This document shows, piece by piece, positions 13,722 through 26,332 of a stretch of 64,000 nt of DNA. Both the position numbers and the translations under genes were made by a program. The notes below the pieces were generated by a model, which was given only the letters and a program-made list of their open reading frames with translations, was not told where the DNA came from and did not search any database. The stretch comes from Rattus norvegicus (Eukaryota > Chordata > Mammalia > Rodentia > Muridae). Where the stretch lies: contig NC_086019.1 of assembly GCF_036323735.1 (NCBI RefSeq), positions 234,367,102 through 234,431,101 on the forward strand, written 5' to 3'. Each line of letters starts with the position of its first letter. Position 1 is the first letter of the stretch.

Positions 13722-14501
13722 TCCTTTGTTTGGTGTATTTGATGTTTTGACTATTATATAACAGGAGCAGTTTCTTTTCTGGTCCAATCTATTTGGAGTT
13801 CTGTAGGCTTCTTGTATGTTCATGGACATCTCTTTCCTTAGGTTAAGGAAGGAAGTTTTCTTCTATGATTTTGTTGAAGGTATTTACTGGCCCTTTAAGT
13901 GGGAGTCTTCACTCTCCTCTATACCAAGTATCCTTAGGTTTGATCTTCTCATTGTGCCCTGGATTTCCTGTTTGTTTTGGGCTAGGAGCTTTTTCCATTT
14001 TCCATTACCTCTGACAGTTGTGTCGATGTTTTCTATGGTATCTTCTGCTCCTGAGATTCTCTCTTCTATCTCTTGTATTGTGTCGGTGATGCTCGCATCT
14101 ATGACTCCTAATCTATTCTCTTGGTTTTCTATCTCCAGGGTTGTCTCCCTTTGTGCTTTCTTTATTGTTTCTATTTCCGTTTTTAACTCCTGGATAGTTT
14201 TATTCATTTCCTTCTCCTGTTTGGTTGTGTTTTCCTGTAGTTCTTTAAGGGATTTTTATGTTTCCTCTTCACAGGCTTCTACTTGTTTACTTGTGTTGTC
14301 CTGTATTTCCTTAAGAAAGTTATTTATGACTTTCTTAATGTCCTCCATCATCATGATAAAATGTGGTTTTAAAACTAGATCTTGCTTTTCCGGTGTGCTT
14401 GGATATCCAGTGTTTGCTTTGGTGGGAGAACTGGGCTCTGATGATGCCAAGTAATCTTGTTTTCTGTTGCTTGGGTTCCTGTGCTTGCCTCTCGCGATCA
14501 T
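13722..14501 (-). pseudogene. L1 ORF1 remnant (RNA-binding protein, 3' part deleted; copy 1)
   Basis: The minus-strand translation starts around 14,501 with MIARGKHRNPSNR, the basic N-terminus typical of rodent L1 ORF1p. A Glu/Lys-rich coiled coil follows (ELKTEIETIKKAQRE, IQEIEERISGAEDTIENID), then the start of the RNA-recognition domain (MRRSNLRILGIEE). There is an in-frame stop near 14,254 and a frameshift near 13,885. The frame reopens at 13,829 with NIQEAYRTPNRLDQKRN and then switches at about 13,721 into ORF2 sequence. About 40% of the protein, including the C-terminal nucleic-acid-binding domain, is missing. In intact elements ORF1p forms trimers that coat L1 RNA; this copy cannot encode one. 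Confidence 0.9.
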
Positions 14502-15936
14502 GTTGTCTCTGGTGGTAGCTTGTCTTGCTGTTTCTGATGGTGTTGTCAGCACTCCTGTAGACCTGTTTTCCTGTTTTCTTTCAGCCAGTTATGGGAAGAG
14601 AGTGTTCTGCTCTCAGTTTTGTAGTCACTCCTACGGCCTGGCTTTCAGCTCTCAGCAAGGGCACCAACAGGAAGGGCCCTGCCCCTACTGCTCCTAGGTC
14701 CGTGTGCGCAAAGGGCATAGATGGCATTAGGTGTTATTTCCTAAGTCGGGAATGTGGGCAGAGAGTCGTCTCCTCTGAGTTCTCAGAAGTGTCCAAACCC
14801 CTGAGGGTCTGCCTCTCCCATGAACATGTGAATTGGGTATAAGGAGCTGTTTGACCGGTTCAAGTCAGATCCAGGCCCAGATCTGGACCACGGGGCTCCT
14901 GCAGCTGACTGATCATATATTCCTGTGTCCACAGGCACTGTGCAGTTTCCTCTTAGGACAGGAATGAGGGCAAAGTTTGGCAGAAGTCTGGCCCTGCAAT
15001 CTAAGAATTGCCTGCACAGCTAGGTGTTCAGCTCTCTCTCACAAGTGACATGAGAGCCACTTATGAAGTTTTAAGATGACTATGTATGAGCTAATCAAAA
15101 AATCTGAATTGCAAAGTGAAATCCCCATTCAAAACAAATGCTTTCCACTTATGTACCTCACCTGTTCCCTTGCTTTCTGTCAACATCCTTGCTTACATAT
15201 ATGACCAACAGTGAACTCCTCCAATAGCACTCTCTCTCCCTTCTATGCTACCACCTCAGCATTTGAAAATCATCTGAAAGATGATAAAAACCCTCTCCCT
15301 GAAAAGAAGCCTGACTCATTTGAGAAGACATTACAAATTTCTTACATTCAGATCTGAAATTCTAGTTTGAAACCTGTTCTTATCTTTTAAAGCATTTTTC
15401 TCAACCTCTGTGTCATGACCTCCTTCAGGGAGGGATATTGAGTGACCCTTTAACACTAGGCTCCTAAGACAATCAGAAAACACACACTTATAAAATTGTG
15501 ATTCATACCAGTAGCAAAATTACAGTTATGAAATAGCAATGAAAATTTTAAAGCTAGGTTCTGATAGTTAAGTGGTTCTTAAACAAGGCTTGAAGCCCCA
15601 CACTTTGCCCACATGCAATGAAGGTATGAGTTCTAAGTGAAAAACTAACAGGAGGTAGAATCCAGAGACTGGGAGACGGGCAGGTTTACTGACCTGGAGT
15701 TAGAGAAGGTTCTAGATGATACCAACTGGCGAGTCTGTGGGATGTTGAGCAAGTGAAACCTGTGCTTCCTTAGTTATAAAGTGAGCGCTGGAACTACAGG
15801 GCTTCAGCATCACTCCCTGCTTAAAGGTGGCAGTGTCCACAGGCAGCAGTTGTCCTCACTTTGTGCTGAAGTGCATTAATGGCCAGACAGATAGTGAGAC
15901 CTGCTTCTCTTGGGGCTGAAACACTGTCTTAGGGTT

Positions 15937-18900
15937 TCAGTGCTGTGAAGAGACACCATGACCAAGGCAACTCTTATAAAGGACAACATTTCATTGGGAC
16001 TGGTTTGTAATTTCAGAGGTTCAGTCCATTATTGTCATGGCAGGAAGCATCACAGTGTTCAGGCAGACATGGGGTTGGAAGAGCTGAGACTTCTACATTT
16101 TGAACCAAAGGCCCCAACATGAGACTACTGGAATAGCACACTGGGTGTAGCTTAAACATAGGAGACTTCAAAGCCCACACTCACAGAAACACTCCCTTCA
16201 ACAAAGCTACACCTACTCCAACAAGGCCACACCTCCCCTAATGTCTACTTCCCATGGACCAAGATATTCCAACTTCAACCATGGCAACTCTTATAAAGGA
16301 AAACATTTAATTGGAGCTTACTTAACAAGGTATACTCCATTATTGTCATGATGGGAAGCAAGGCTGAATTTTCCACATCTGGATCCACAGACAACAGGAA
16401 GAGACTGATACCAACTTCCTAAAAGTGACACTCCCTAGGGCCTGTGGCATCCCTTTTCATCCTAACTATCGCATTCTATTCCCTGGCGCCCATAGGCTTA
16501 TAGTTACATCATAAAGCAAAGGCATTTAGTCCAACTTCAAAAGTTACCATGGTCTATAGCAGTCTCTAATGTGTAAAAACTCAAAGTCTGTTTTAAGGCT
16601 CATGACCATCTCTTAATTGTAATCTCCTATAAAATCAAAATCAAAAAAGCAGATCATTTACTTTTAACATATAATGGCACAAAAAATACTTTATCATTTG
16701 AAAATGTAGGAATGGGAGCACAGTGGGGATATACTGGACAAAAGCAAGACCAAACCTTAGCTGGGCAAACTCCAAACCCTGCATCTCCACATCTGATATC
16801 AAAAGGATCTTCAGATCTCCAACTCCACACTTGTCTCTCTTGGGCTAGGTTCCACTCTCTGTTAATAGGTCTCCTTGGAAGATACTCATGGCTCTGGCAT
16901 CTTCAGTGTCTTCAGGGCTCCAAGGCAACCAGGCTTCGCCTTCACAGCTTCATACAATGGCCTCTCTGGCCCTCCCTTCAGGGACACCTCTGACACATGC
17001 CTGGCCTCAGAGACTATCCGTATAGTTACAAAGAGCTTGCTCCTAGGACTCTAATCTTGACTATGACTTCTATGACTCTAGAACCCCTTTCATCTGCGAC
17101 TCTACACTCAGAACCATGAGGGTGAAGCTTCCAGGTTCTACTGCTTCCTGCTACATGGTCCCATCATTCATAAAGGAAATATTTATATGAAAATCTCCCC
17201 AAAGGGTAAATTTTTAAAATGTGCTATCCAGAATGCAGGTAAACAATCTAGATGCCTTACACATTAAACTCTTCTGAAAATTACCAACTATTAAATGGGA
17301 AAAAAATTCATGAACAGATAATTCTAAGGAAAAAAACATCACATCTCTTAATCACATAAATGAATGTTCATTCATGAGTATAAACAAACAAACAAAAACA
17401 AACTATGTTTGCAATGGTGGGGGGCAGGCAGTGGCAAGATGTATAATTAGCCAAAAACTCAGAAAACCTAGAAAAGAGCACACATCCAACATTGTAAAGA
17501 CTTGGCTTCTGCCCCTCACCACAACAAAAATGAATTGAAACAAAATTAAAACTAGCACATACACTATTTTTTGTACCTGCTCCAAAAATGATAATAAATT
17601 TTATCTAATGAAGAAAATTAGTGTTTAACCTGGAAAATTTCTGAAAGGGGAAAATCTTGGCACTATCCATCAGTTTTCAGTGAGTATCTTTCATCTTAAA
17701 ATTTCTAACAATTCACCCCTCATCTACCCTGAATATGTAAAAAGTGGTATACATTCAATGTCATTCATGGCTCCATTGATTTTGTTGTTATCATTGCTTG
17801 GTTTCTAAGAGCAAAGAAAGAAAATAGCCTAATTGTCTATTATCATGTCATGTGTTCTAGTTGCATGATAAAAACACTCTGATCAAAAATAATGTGGAGA
17901 AGGAAAAGATAGATTTGGCTGACACTTAACAGTCACAGTCTCATTGCAGAAAGTCAAGAAAGGAACCTGAAAACAGGCAAACTTGCTATTTCACACAGCA
18001 TTAAATCCAATCTAGGAAATCAATTCATATCCAAAAAAAATACAGCAGGAACAATGCAGAATGCTTCTAGCTAACTGGTTCCTAAGTTCATGCTTAGTAG
18101 CTTTTTCATACAGGCTAAGGAATGCCACTACTCACAGTGGGCTGGGTCCTCCTACATCCATTAATAATCAAGACAATCCCCCACAGACATATTCGTAGGC
18201 AAATATGACCTGAGAAATCCACCATGGGTAACTCTAAGCTGAGCCAGTTTGACAGTTAAACATAATTGGAGAAGCACAATTAATGAATTCTTCAAGATGA
18301 AATAATTATGTTACTGTCCTCAAGATCTTCAAAATGTGTGTAACCTGCAAAAACTTCAGTGTGTCCTGTCCTATGATCAGTGTTAATGGTTAGCAGATCA
18401 TATAAGATGGGCAGATTGTTTTATCGTATGCTCAGATATTCCTATAGAAAACATGGCCAGAAAACAATAAGAGTGTTTGCTTCCTTAGAGAGAACCTGAG
18501 AGCTAGAGGCTGTGGTAGGAGAATGGATTATTTCTACTGTAATGAACCTTTGTAGTTCATGAAGTTTTAAGATGACTATGGATGAGCTAATCAAAACAAA
18601 TGGAGTTGCAAAGTGAATTCCCCATTAGAACAAATCCCTTCCTCTTCTGTACCTCACCTTTTGTCAACATCCATGCTTACAGGTATCACCAACAGTGAAC
18701 TTCTCCAATGCCTCCCTCTATCCCTCCCATGCTGTCACCTCAGCATTTGAAAGTCTTCTGAATGATGATAAAAACCCTCTCCCTACAAAGATTTCTGAGA
18801 CATTTGAAGAAGGCATTACAGATTTCTCTCATTCAGTACTCTGGGATTCTAGTTCGAAATCTGTCCTTAACTTTTAAAGCACTGTTTCTCAACCTGTGGT

Positions 18901-19398
18901 TGAATGACCCCTAAACAGGTGTGCCCTAAGGCAATCAAAAAATACACATGTATGACATTGTGATTCATAACAGTAGCAAAATTAGTTATGAAATAGCAAT
19001 GAAAATTTTAAAACTAGGTTCTGATAGTTAAGTGATCCTTAAAGAAGGGTTGAAGCCCCACACTTTGTCCATGTGTCATGAAGGTATGAGTTCTAAGTGA
19101 AAAACTAACAGTGAGGGAGTTCCAGAGGTTGGGAGAGGGGCAGGTTTACTGATGTGCAGTTAGAGAACGTTCTAGAAAGATACTAACCGGTGAGTCTGTG
19201 GGACCTTGAGCAAGTAAAACCTGTGTTTCCTTAGCTATAAAGTGAGCACTGGAACTACAGGGCTTCAGCATCATTCCCAGCTTGAAGGTGGCAGTGTCCC
19301 ACATGCAGCAGGTGTCCTCACTTTGTGCTGAAGTGTATTAATGGCCAGACAGACAGTGAGACCTGCTTCTCTAAGGGCTGAAACACTGTCTTAGGATT
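15937..19398. repeat. Tandem array unit D
   Basis: Uninterrupted unit of 3,462 bases. It is almost identical to unit F (28,548-32,008) and only moderately similar to the other units, which is what a two-unit block duplication predicts. Its URR1 piece (about 18,880-18,990) is shorter than in A or B, and the exon-like segment near 18,695-18,877 has a different 3' half from units A-C. No gene is seen. Confidence 0.88.
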
Positions 19399-22300
19399 TC
19401 AGTGCTGTGAAGAGACACCATGACCAAGGCAACTCTTATAAAGGAATACATTTAATTGGGGTTGGCTTATAATTTCAGAGGTTCAGTCCATTATTATCAT
19501 GGCAGGAAGCATCACAGTGTTCAGGCAGACATGGGGTTGGAAGAGCTGAAAGTTATGCATTTTGAACCAAATGCCCCAACATGAGACTACTAGAATAGCA
19601 CATTGGGTGTAGCTTAAACCTAGGAGACTTCAAAGCCCACACCCACAGTAACACTCCCTTCAACAAGACACACCTATTCCAACAAGGCCACACCTCCTCT
19701 AAGTTCTACTTCCATGGGCCAAGAATATTCAAACTACAACCATGGTAACTCTTATAAATAAATGAAAACATTTAATTGGGGCTGACTTACCAAGGTTTAG
19801 TCCATTATTGTCATGGTAGGAAGCATGGTTGAGTATTCCATATCTGGATCTACAGACAACAGGTAAAGACTGATAACCCACCTCCTAAAAGTGCCACTCC
19901 CTAGGGACTATGGGGGCCTTTTTATTCTGTCACATTCTATTCCCTAGCTCCCATAGGCTTATAGTTATATCATAAAGCAAAGGAATTTAGCCCATCTTCG
20001 AAAGTTCCCATAGTCTATAGCAGTCTCTAATCTATAAAAACCCAAAGTCTGTTTTAAGACTCAGGACCATCTCTTAACTGTAATCTCCTATAAAATCAAA
20101 ATCAAAAAAGCAGATCACTTACTTTTAATATATAATGGCACAAAAATTACATTATCATTTCAAAATATAGGAAAGGGAGCCACAGTGTGGATACACTGGA
20201 CCAAAGCAAGACCAAAACCCAGCTGGGCAAACTCCAAACCCTGCAACTCCATGTCTGAAATCAAAAGGCTCTTCAGATCTCCAACTCCACACTTGTCTCT
20301 CTTGGGCTAAGTTCCACTCTCTGTTAATAGGTCTCCTTGGCAGATACCCACGGCTCTGGAATCTTCAGTGTCTTCAGGGCTTCAAGGCAACCAGGCCTCA
20401 CCTTATAGTTTCTTACAATGGCCTCTCTGAGCTTCCCTTCAGGGACACCTCTGACACATGCATGGCCTCGGTGACTTTCCTTAGTTACAAAGCTCTTGCT
20501 CCTATGACCCTTGACTTGACTATGATTTCTATGACTCTAGAACCCCTTTCTTCTGTGACTCTACACTCAGAACCATGGGGCTGAAGCTTCCAGGTTCTAC
20601 TGCTTCCTGCTACATGGCCCCATCATTCATAAATGAAATATTTTTATGGGAAAATCTCCACAAAGGGTAAATTTTTAAAATGTGCTGTCCAGATTGCAGG
20701 CATTAACAATCTAGATGCCGTACACATTAAACTCTTCTGAAAATTACAACTATTAGATGGGGGGAAAATCATGAACAGACAATTCTGAGGAAAAGAAATA
20801 TCACATCTTTTAATCACTACTCATTCATGACTATAAACAAACAAACAAACAAAAACTATGTTTGCAATGGTGGGGGGGGCAGGCAGTGGCAAGATAATTA
20901 GTAAAAATCTCAATAAAAGAGCACACATCCAACATTGTAAGTACTTGGCTTCTTCCTCTCACCACAACCAAAACAAAATGAAGTCAAATTAAAACTAGCA
21001 CATATACTATCTTTTGTACATGCTCCAACAGCAATAATAAATTTTATCTACTGAAAGAGTGTTATAACCTGGAAAAATCTGTCAAATGGGAGAACTGTCG
21101 TTCTATCAGTCATAAGTAAGTAGCTTTTGTCTTCATGCCATCTCTAACAATTTATCCTTCAACTACCCCAAATATGTAAAAGGTGGTATACATCCAATGC
21201 CACTTGTGGCTCCATTGGTTTTGTCGTTATCCTTGTTTGATTTTCAAGAGCAAAGAAAGAAAATAGCCTAATTGTCTATTATCATATCATGTGATCAAGT
21301 TGCATGATAAAAACACTCTGATCAAAAATAATGTGGAGAAGGAAAAGATAGATTTGGCTGGCACTTAGCAGTCACAGTCGCATGGGAGAAAATGAAGAAA
21401 GGAACCTGAAAACAGGCAAACTTGCTATTTCACACAGCATTAAATCCAATCCAGGAAATCAATTCACACCCAAAAAGTACAGCAGGAACAATGCAGGATG
21501 CTGCTAGCTAACTGGCTCCTAGGCTCATGTTTAGTAGTTTTTTCATACAGGCTAAGGAATGCCACCACCGACAGTGGGCTGGGTCCTTCTACATCCATTA
21601 ATAATCAAGACAATCCCCCACAGACATATTCATAGGCCAATCTGACCTGAGTAATCCCCCATGGGTAACTCTAAGCTGAGCCAGGTGGCCAGGTAAACCT
21701 AACTGGGGAAGCACACTTAATGACTATCTTCAAAATAAAATAATTATGTTAATGTACTCAAACGTCTTCAAAATGTGTAGTAACCTGGAAAAACAGCATT
21801 GTGTCCTGTCCTGTGATCTGTGTTAATGGTAAGCAGATCACATAAAGATGGGCAGATTGTTTTATCATATGCTCAAATATTCCTGTGGAAAACATAGCCA
21901 GAAAACAATAATAGTGTTTGCTTCCTTGGAGGGAACCTGACAGCTAGAGGCTGTGGTGGGAAAATGGACTATTACTACTATAATGAACCTTTGTAGCTCA
22001 TGAAGTTTTTTGGTTTTTGTTGTTCTTTTGATGCTTTTTATTGGATATATTTCAGTATTAACATTTCATATGTTATTCCATTTCCCGGTTTCCAGTCCAT
22101 AAGCCCCATATCACCTCCCCCTTCCCCATATGGTGTTCCCCCATATCTATTGCCTCCCAACATTCTGCTGCACTGAGGGTCCAACCTTGGCAGCACCAAA
22201 GGCTTCCCCTTCCACTGCTGCTGTCTATTTTCTGCTACATATGTAGTTGGAGCTCTGAGTCAGTCCATGTATAGACTTTGGGTAGTGGTTTAGTCGCTGG

Positions 22301-22828
22301 AAGCTCTGGTTGGTTGGCATTGTTCTTTTTATGGGGTTGCAAGCCCCTTCAGCTCTTTCTTTTTTCCCCCATTTTTATTAAATTGGGTAATTCTTATTTA
22401 TTTCAAATATTATTTCCTTTCCTGGTTTCCTGTCCATCAGCGCCCTAAACCCTCCCCCTCCCCTCCTATATGTATGTTCCTCTGCCCATCCTCTCCCTAT
22501 TGTTGCCCTCCCCAACAATTCCCTACACTAGGGTCCAACCTTGGCAGGACCAAGGGCTTCCCCTTCCACTGCTGCCTCTATTCACTGCTACACATGCAGT
22601 TGGAGGCCAGGGTCAGTCCATGTATAGACTTTGGGTAGTGGCTTAGTCCCTGGAAGCTCTGGTTGGTTGTTATAGTTGTTCTTAAGGGATTGCAAGCCCC
22701 TTCAGCTCTTTCAGTCCTTTCTCTAATTCCTCCAACGGGGGTCCCATTCTCAGTTCAGTGGTTTGCTGCTAGCATTCACCTATGTATTTACATGTTCTAG
22801 CTGTTTCAGGAGAGATCTATATCCAGTT

Positions 22829-22830
<2 letters not shown>

Positions 22831-22891
<61 letters not shown>
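22831..22891. repeat. (TA)n microsatellite
   Basis: Pure alternating TA of about 60 bases in the 3' UTR of L1 copy 2. The matching site in copy 1 (about 10,272-10,289) has 44 fewer bases. It is the largest single difference between the two 12.6 kb copies and can be used to tell them apart. Confidence 0.97.
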
Positions 22892-22894
<3 letters not shown>

Positions 22895-23084
22895 GGGCCA
22901 CATGTGGGGCAGGCTCTGAATGGCTGTTCCTTCAGTCTCTGCTCTAAACTTTGCCTCCCTATCACCTCATATATGGATATTTTTGGTCCCCTTTTAAGGA
23001 AGGAGTGAAGCAGCTGCATTTTGGTCATCCTTCTTGAGTTTCATGTGCTCAGTGCATTGCATCTTGGGCAATTTGACATTTGGG

Positions 23085-26000
23085 CTAATATCTATTTATC
23101 AATGAATGCATACCATGTGTGCTTTCTTGTGCTTGGGTTACCTCACTCAGGATGATATTTTCTAGTTCCATCCATTTGCCTCTGAATTTCATGAAGTCAT
23201 TGTTTTTGATAGCTGAGTAGTACTCCACTGTGTAGATGCACCATATTTTCTGTATCCATTCTTCTGTTGAAGGGCATCTGGATTCTTCCCAGCTTCTGGC
23301 TATTATAAATAAGGCTGCTATGAACATAGTGGAGCATGTGTCTTTGTTGTATGTTGGAGCATCTTTTGGGTATATGCCCAGGAGAGGTATAGCTGGGTCT
23401 TCAGGTAGTGCAATATCCAGTTTTCTGAGGAACCTCCAGACTGATTTCCAGAGAGGTTGTACCAGTTTGCAATTCCACCAACAATGGAGGAGTGTTCCTC
23501 TTTCTCCACATCCTTGCCGGCATCTGCTGTCAACTGAGTTTTGATCTCAGCCATTCTAACTGGTGTGAGGTGGAATCTCAGGGTTTTGATTTGCATTTCC
23601 CTGATGACTAAGGATGTTGAACATTTCTTTAGGTGCTTCTCAGCCATTCAGTATTCCTCAGCTGAGAATCCTTTGTTTACCTCTGCACCATGTTTTTTAA
23701 TAGGGTTATTTGCCTCTCTGGAGTCGAACTTCGTAAGTTCTGTGTGTATTTTTTTTTTTGGTTCTTTTTTTTTTTTTTTTTTTTTTTCGGAGCTGGGGAC
23801 CGAACCCAGGGCCTTGCGCTTCCTAGGCAAGCACTCTACCGCTGAGCTAAATCCCCAGCCCCTGTGTGTATTTTTGATAATAGCTCTCTATCAGATGTAG
23901 GATTGGTAAAGGTCTTTTCCCAATCTGTTGGTTGCCCTTTTGTCCTAACGACAGTGTCTTTTGCCTTATAGAAGCTTTGCAGTTTTATGAGACCCCATTT
24001 GCAGATTCTTGACCTTCGACCATAAGCCACTGGTGTTCTGTTCAGGAAATTTTCCCCAGTGCCCATGTGTTCGAGATTCTTCCCACATTTTTCTTCTATT
24101 AGTTTGAGTGTGTCTGGTTTGATGTGGAGGTCCTTTATCCACTTGGACTTAAGCTTTGTACAGGGTGATAAGCATGGATCTCTTTACATTCTTCTACATG
24201 CTGACCTCCAGTTGAACCAGCACCATTTGTTGAAAATGCTATCTTTTTTCCATTGGATGGTTTTGGCTTCTTTGTCAAAAATCAAGTGACCATAGGTGTG
24301 TGGGTTCATTTCTGGGTCTTCATTTCTATTCCAGTGGTCTATCTGTCTGTCTCTGTACCAATACCATACAGTTTTTATCACTATTGCTCTGTAATACTGC
24401 TTGAGGTGAGTGAGGGTGACTCCCGCAAAAGTCCTTTTATTGTTGAGGATAGTTTTAGTTATCCTGGGTTTTTTGTTATTCCAAATTAATTTGCAAATTG
24501 TTCTTTCTAGTTCTATGGAGAATTTAATTGAAATTTTGATGGGGATGGCATTGAATCTGTAGATTTCTTTTGGCAAAATGGCCATTTTTACTATATTATT
24601 CCTGCCAATCCATGAGTATGGGAGATCTTTCCATCTTCTGAGATCTTCAATTTCTTTCTTCAGAGTTTTGAAGTTTTTATCATACAGATCTTTCACTTGC
24701 TTGGTTAAAGCCACACCGAGGTATTTTCTATTATTTGGGAATATGTGATTTGTTTGATTTAATTTGATACCCAGCCAGTTTGCTGAAGTTGTTTATGAGG
24801 CTTAGTAGTTCTCTGGTGGAACTTTTGAGGTCACTTAAATATACTGTAATATCATCTGCAAATAGCGATATTTTTGGCTTCTTCCTTTCCAATGTGTATC
24901 CCTTTGACCTCTTTTTGTTGTCTGATTGCTCTGGCCAGGACTTTGAAAACTGTTGAATAAGTAGGGAGAGAGTGGGCAGCCTTGTCTAGTCCCTGATTTT
25001 AGTGGGATTGCTTCAAGTTTCTCTCCATTTAGTTTAATATTAACTACTCGTTTGCTGTATATGGCTTTTACTATGTTTAGGTATGGGCCTTGAATTCCTG
25101 TTCTTTCCAGGACTTTTATCATGAAGGGGTGTTGAATTTTGTCAAATGTTTTCTCAGCATCTAATAAAATTACGTGGTTTTTATATTTGAGTTTATTTAT
25201 ATACTGGATTACGTTGATGGTTTTCCTTATATTGAACCATCCCTGCAGACCTGGGATGAAGCCTAATTGATCATGACGGATGATCGTTTTGATGTGTTCT
25301 TGGATTCCGTTTGCAAGAATTTTATCGAGGTGATATTCATAAGGGAAATTGGTCTGAAGTTCTCTTTTTTTGTTGAGACTTTGTGTGGTTTCAGTATAAG
25401 AGTAATTGTGGCTTCATAGAAGGAATTGGGTAGCGCTCCATCTGTTTCTATTTTGTGGAATAGTTTGGACTGTATTGGTATGAGGTCTTCTATGAAGGTC
25501 TGATAGAATTCTGCACTAATCCTATCTTCTCCTGGGCTCTTTTTGTTTGGGAGACTTTTAATGACTGCTTCAATTCCTTTAGGAGTTGTGGGGTGGTTTA
25601 GATGGTTTATCTGTCCCTGATTTAACTTTGACACCTGGTATTTGTCTAGAAAATTGTCCATTTCCTCCAGATTTTCAAGTTCTGTAGAATATAGACTTTT
25701 GTAGTAGGATCTGATTTTTTTTTTTTTTTAGTTTCCTCAGATTCTGTTGTTATGTCTTCCTTTTCATTTCTGATTTTGTTAATTTGGACACACACTCTGT
25801 GCTCTCTGGTTAGTCTGGCTAAGGATTTATCTATCTTGTTGATTTTCTCAAATAACCAGCTTTTGGTTCTGTTGATTCTTTGTATAGTCCTTTTTCTTTC
25901 TACTTGGTTGATTTCACCCCCGAGTTTGATTATTTCCTGCCTTCTACTCGTCTTGACTGTATTTTCCTCTTTTTGTTCTGGAGCTTTTAAGTATGCTGTC

Positions 26001-26332
26001 AAGCTGTTGATGTATGCTGTCTCCTGTTCTTTCTGCAGGCACTCAGAATTAAGACTTTTTCTCTTAACACAGCTTTCATTGTGTCCCATAAGTTTGGGTA
26101 TGCTGTGCCTTATTTCCATTAAATTATAAAAAGTCTTTAATTTCTTTTATTTCTTCCTTGACCAAGTTATCATTGAGTAGAGCATTGTTCAACTTCCATG
26201 TGTGTATGTGGGCTTTCTATCAGTTTTGTTGTTATTGAAGGCCAGCCTTAGTCTGTGGTGTTCTGATAGGATGCATGGGATTATTTCTATCTTCCTGTAT
26301 CTGTTGAGGCCTATTTTGTGACAAATTGTACT
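23085..26332 (-). pseudogene. L1 ORF2 remnant (copy 2)
   Basis: Duplicate of the ORF2 remnant at 10,483-13,721 with the same frame breaks. One extra T in the run near 25,713 fuses two of the open segments differently (a 157-codon frame at 25,646-26,119 replaces the 147-codon one in copy 1), showing how slippage alone changes ORF calls here. Reverse-transcriptase motifs are as in copy 1 and most of the endonuclease is absent. Confidence 0.93.
23754..23861 (-). mobile_element. ID SINE inside the L1 (copy 2)
   Basis: Same insertion as at 11,152-11,251, with target duplications at 23,740-23,753 and 23,862-23,875. The tail is eight bases longer than in copy 1. The SINE body looks unchanged. Confidence 0.95.

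Larger units (their letters stand above)
9452..15062 (-). mobile_element. L1 retrotransposon, internally deleted (copy 1)
   Basis: LINE-1 on the minus strand: the 3' end is at the left and 5' UTR-like sequence at the right. A 10-base target duplication, ATGAAGTTTT, flanks it at 9,442-9,451 and 15,063-15,072. In element order it has about 560 bases of 5' UTR, the ORF1 N-terminus and coiled coil, a junction into the middle of ORF2, the reverse transcriptase and C-terminal part of ORF2, and a roughly 1 kb 3' UTR. Stops and frameshifts break both ORFs, and the ORF1 C-terminus and most of the ORF2 endonuclease are missing, so it cannot move on its own. An ID SINE is inserted at 11,152-11,251. The long plus-strand ORF at 13,816-14,454 is antisense to ORF1 and not a gene. 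Confidence 0.95.
6841..15936. repeat. Tandem array unit C, split by an L1
   Basis: Array unit whose body is about 3.47 kb once the minus-strand L1 at 9,452-15,062 is removed. The L1 sits between the end of the AT-rich part and the exon-like segment, and the unit resumes immediately after the duplicated target ATGAAGTTTT. Unit C is nearly identical to unit E, because both belong to the 12.6 kb duplication. No protein-coding gene is seen outside the L1 remnant. Confidence 0.88.
6748..19335. repeat. 12.6 kb tandem segmental duplication, copy 1 (units C+D)
   Basis: Positions about 6,778-19,335 recur at about 19,336-31,946. The offset is 12,558 bases before the TA run and 12,611 after the last length change; extra bases in copy 2 are a longer TA run (+44), a longer ID poly-T (+8) and one more T at 25,713 or so. 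By eye I found about seven substitutions, for example near 8,003, 14,022, 14,109, 15,452, 15,787, 15,904 and 15,944. The copies join inside a 30-base tract shared at 6,748-6,777, 19,306-19,335 and 31,917-31,946, which fits unequal crossing-over between array units. A false duplication in the assembly is the main alternative. Confidence 0.9.

Noticed and set aside
13816..14454. 212-codon plus-strand ORF (also at 26,427-27,065), hydrophobic
   Set aside because: Antisense to the L1 ORF1 coiled coil; the Ser/Phe/Leu-rich composition is the complement of Glu/Lys codons. Present twice only because the L1 is duplicated.
16712..16993. Recurrent 93-codon ORF (also at 29,323 and 36,198) as a candidate gene family
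   Set aside because: Lies in AT-rich transposon-derived sequence of the unit, is broken or shortened in other units, and has no domain or start context.
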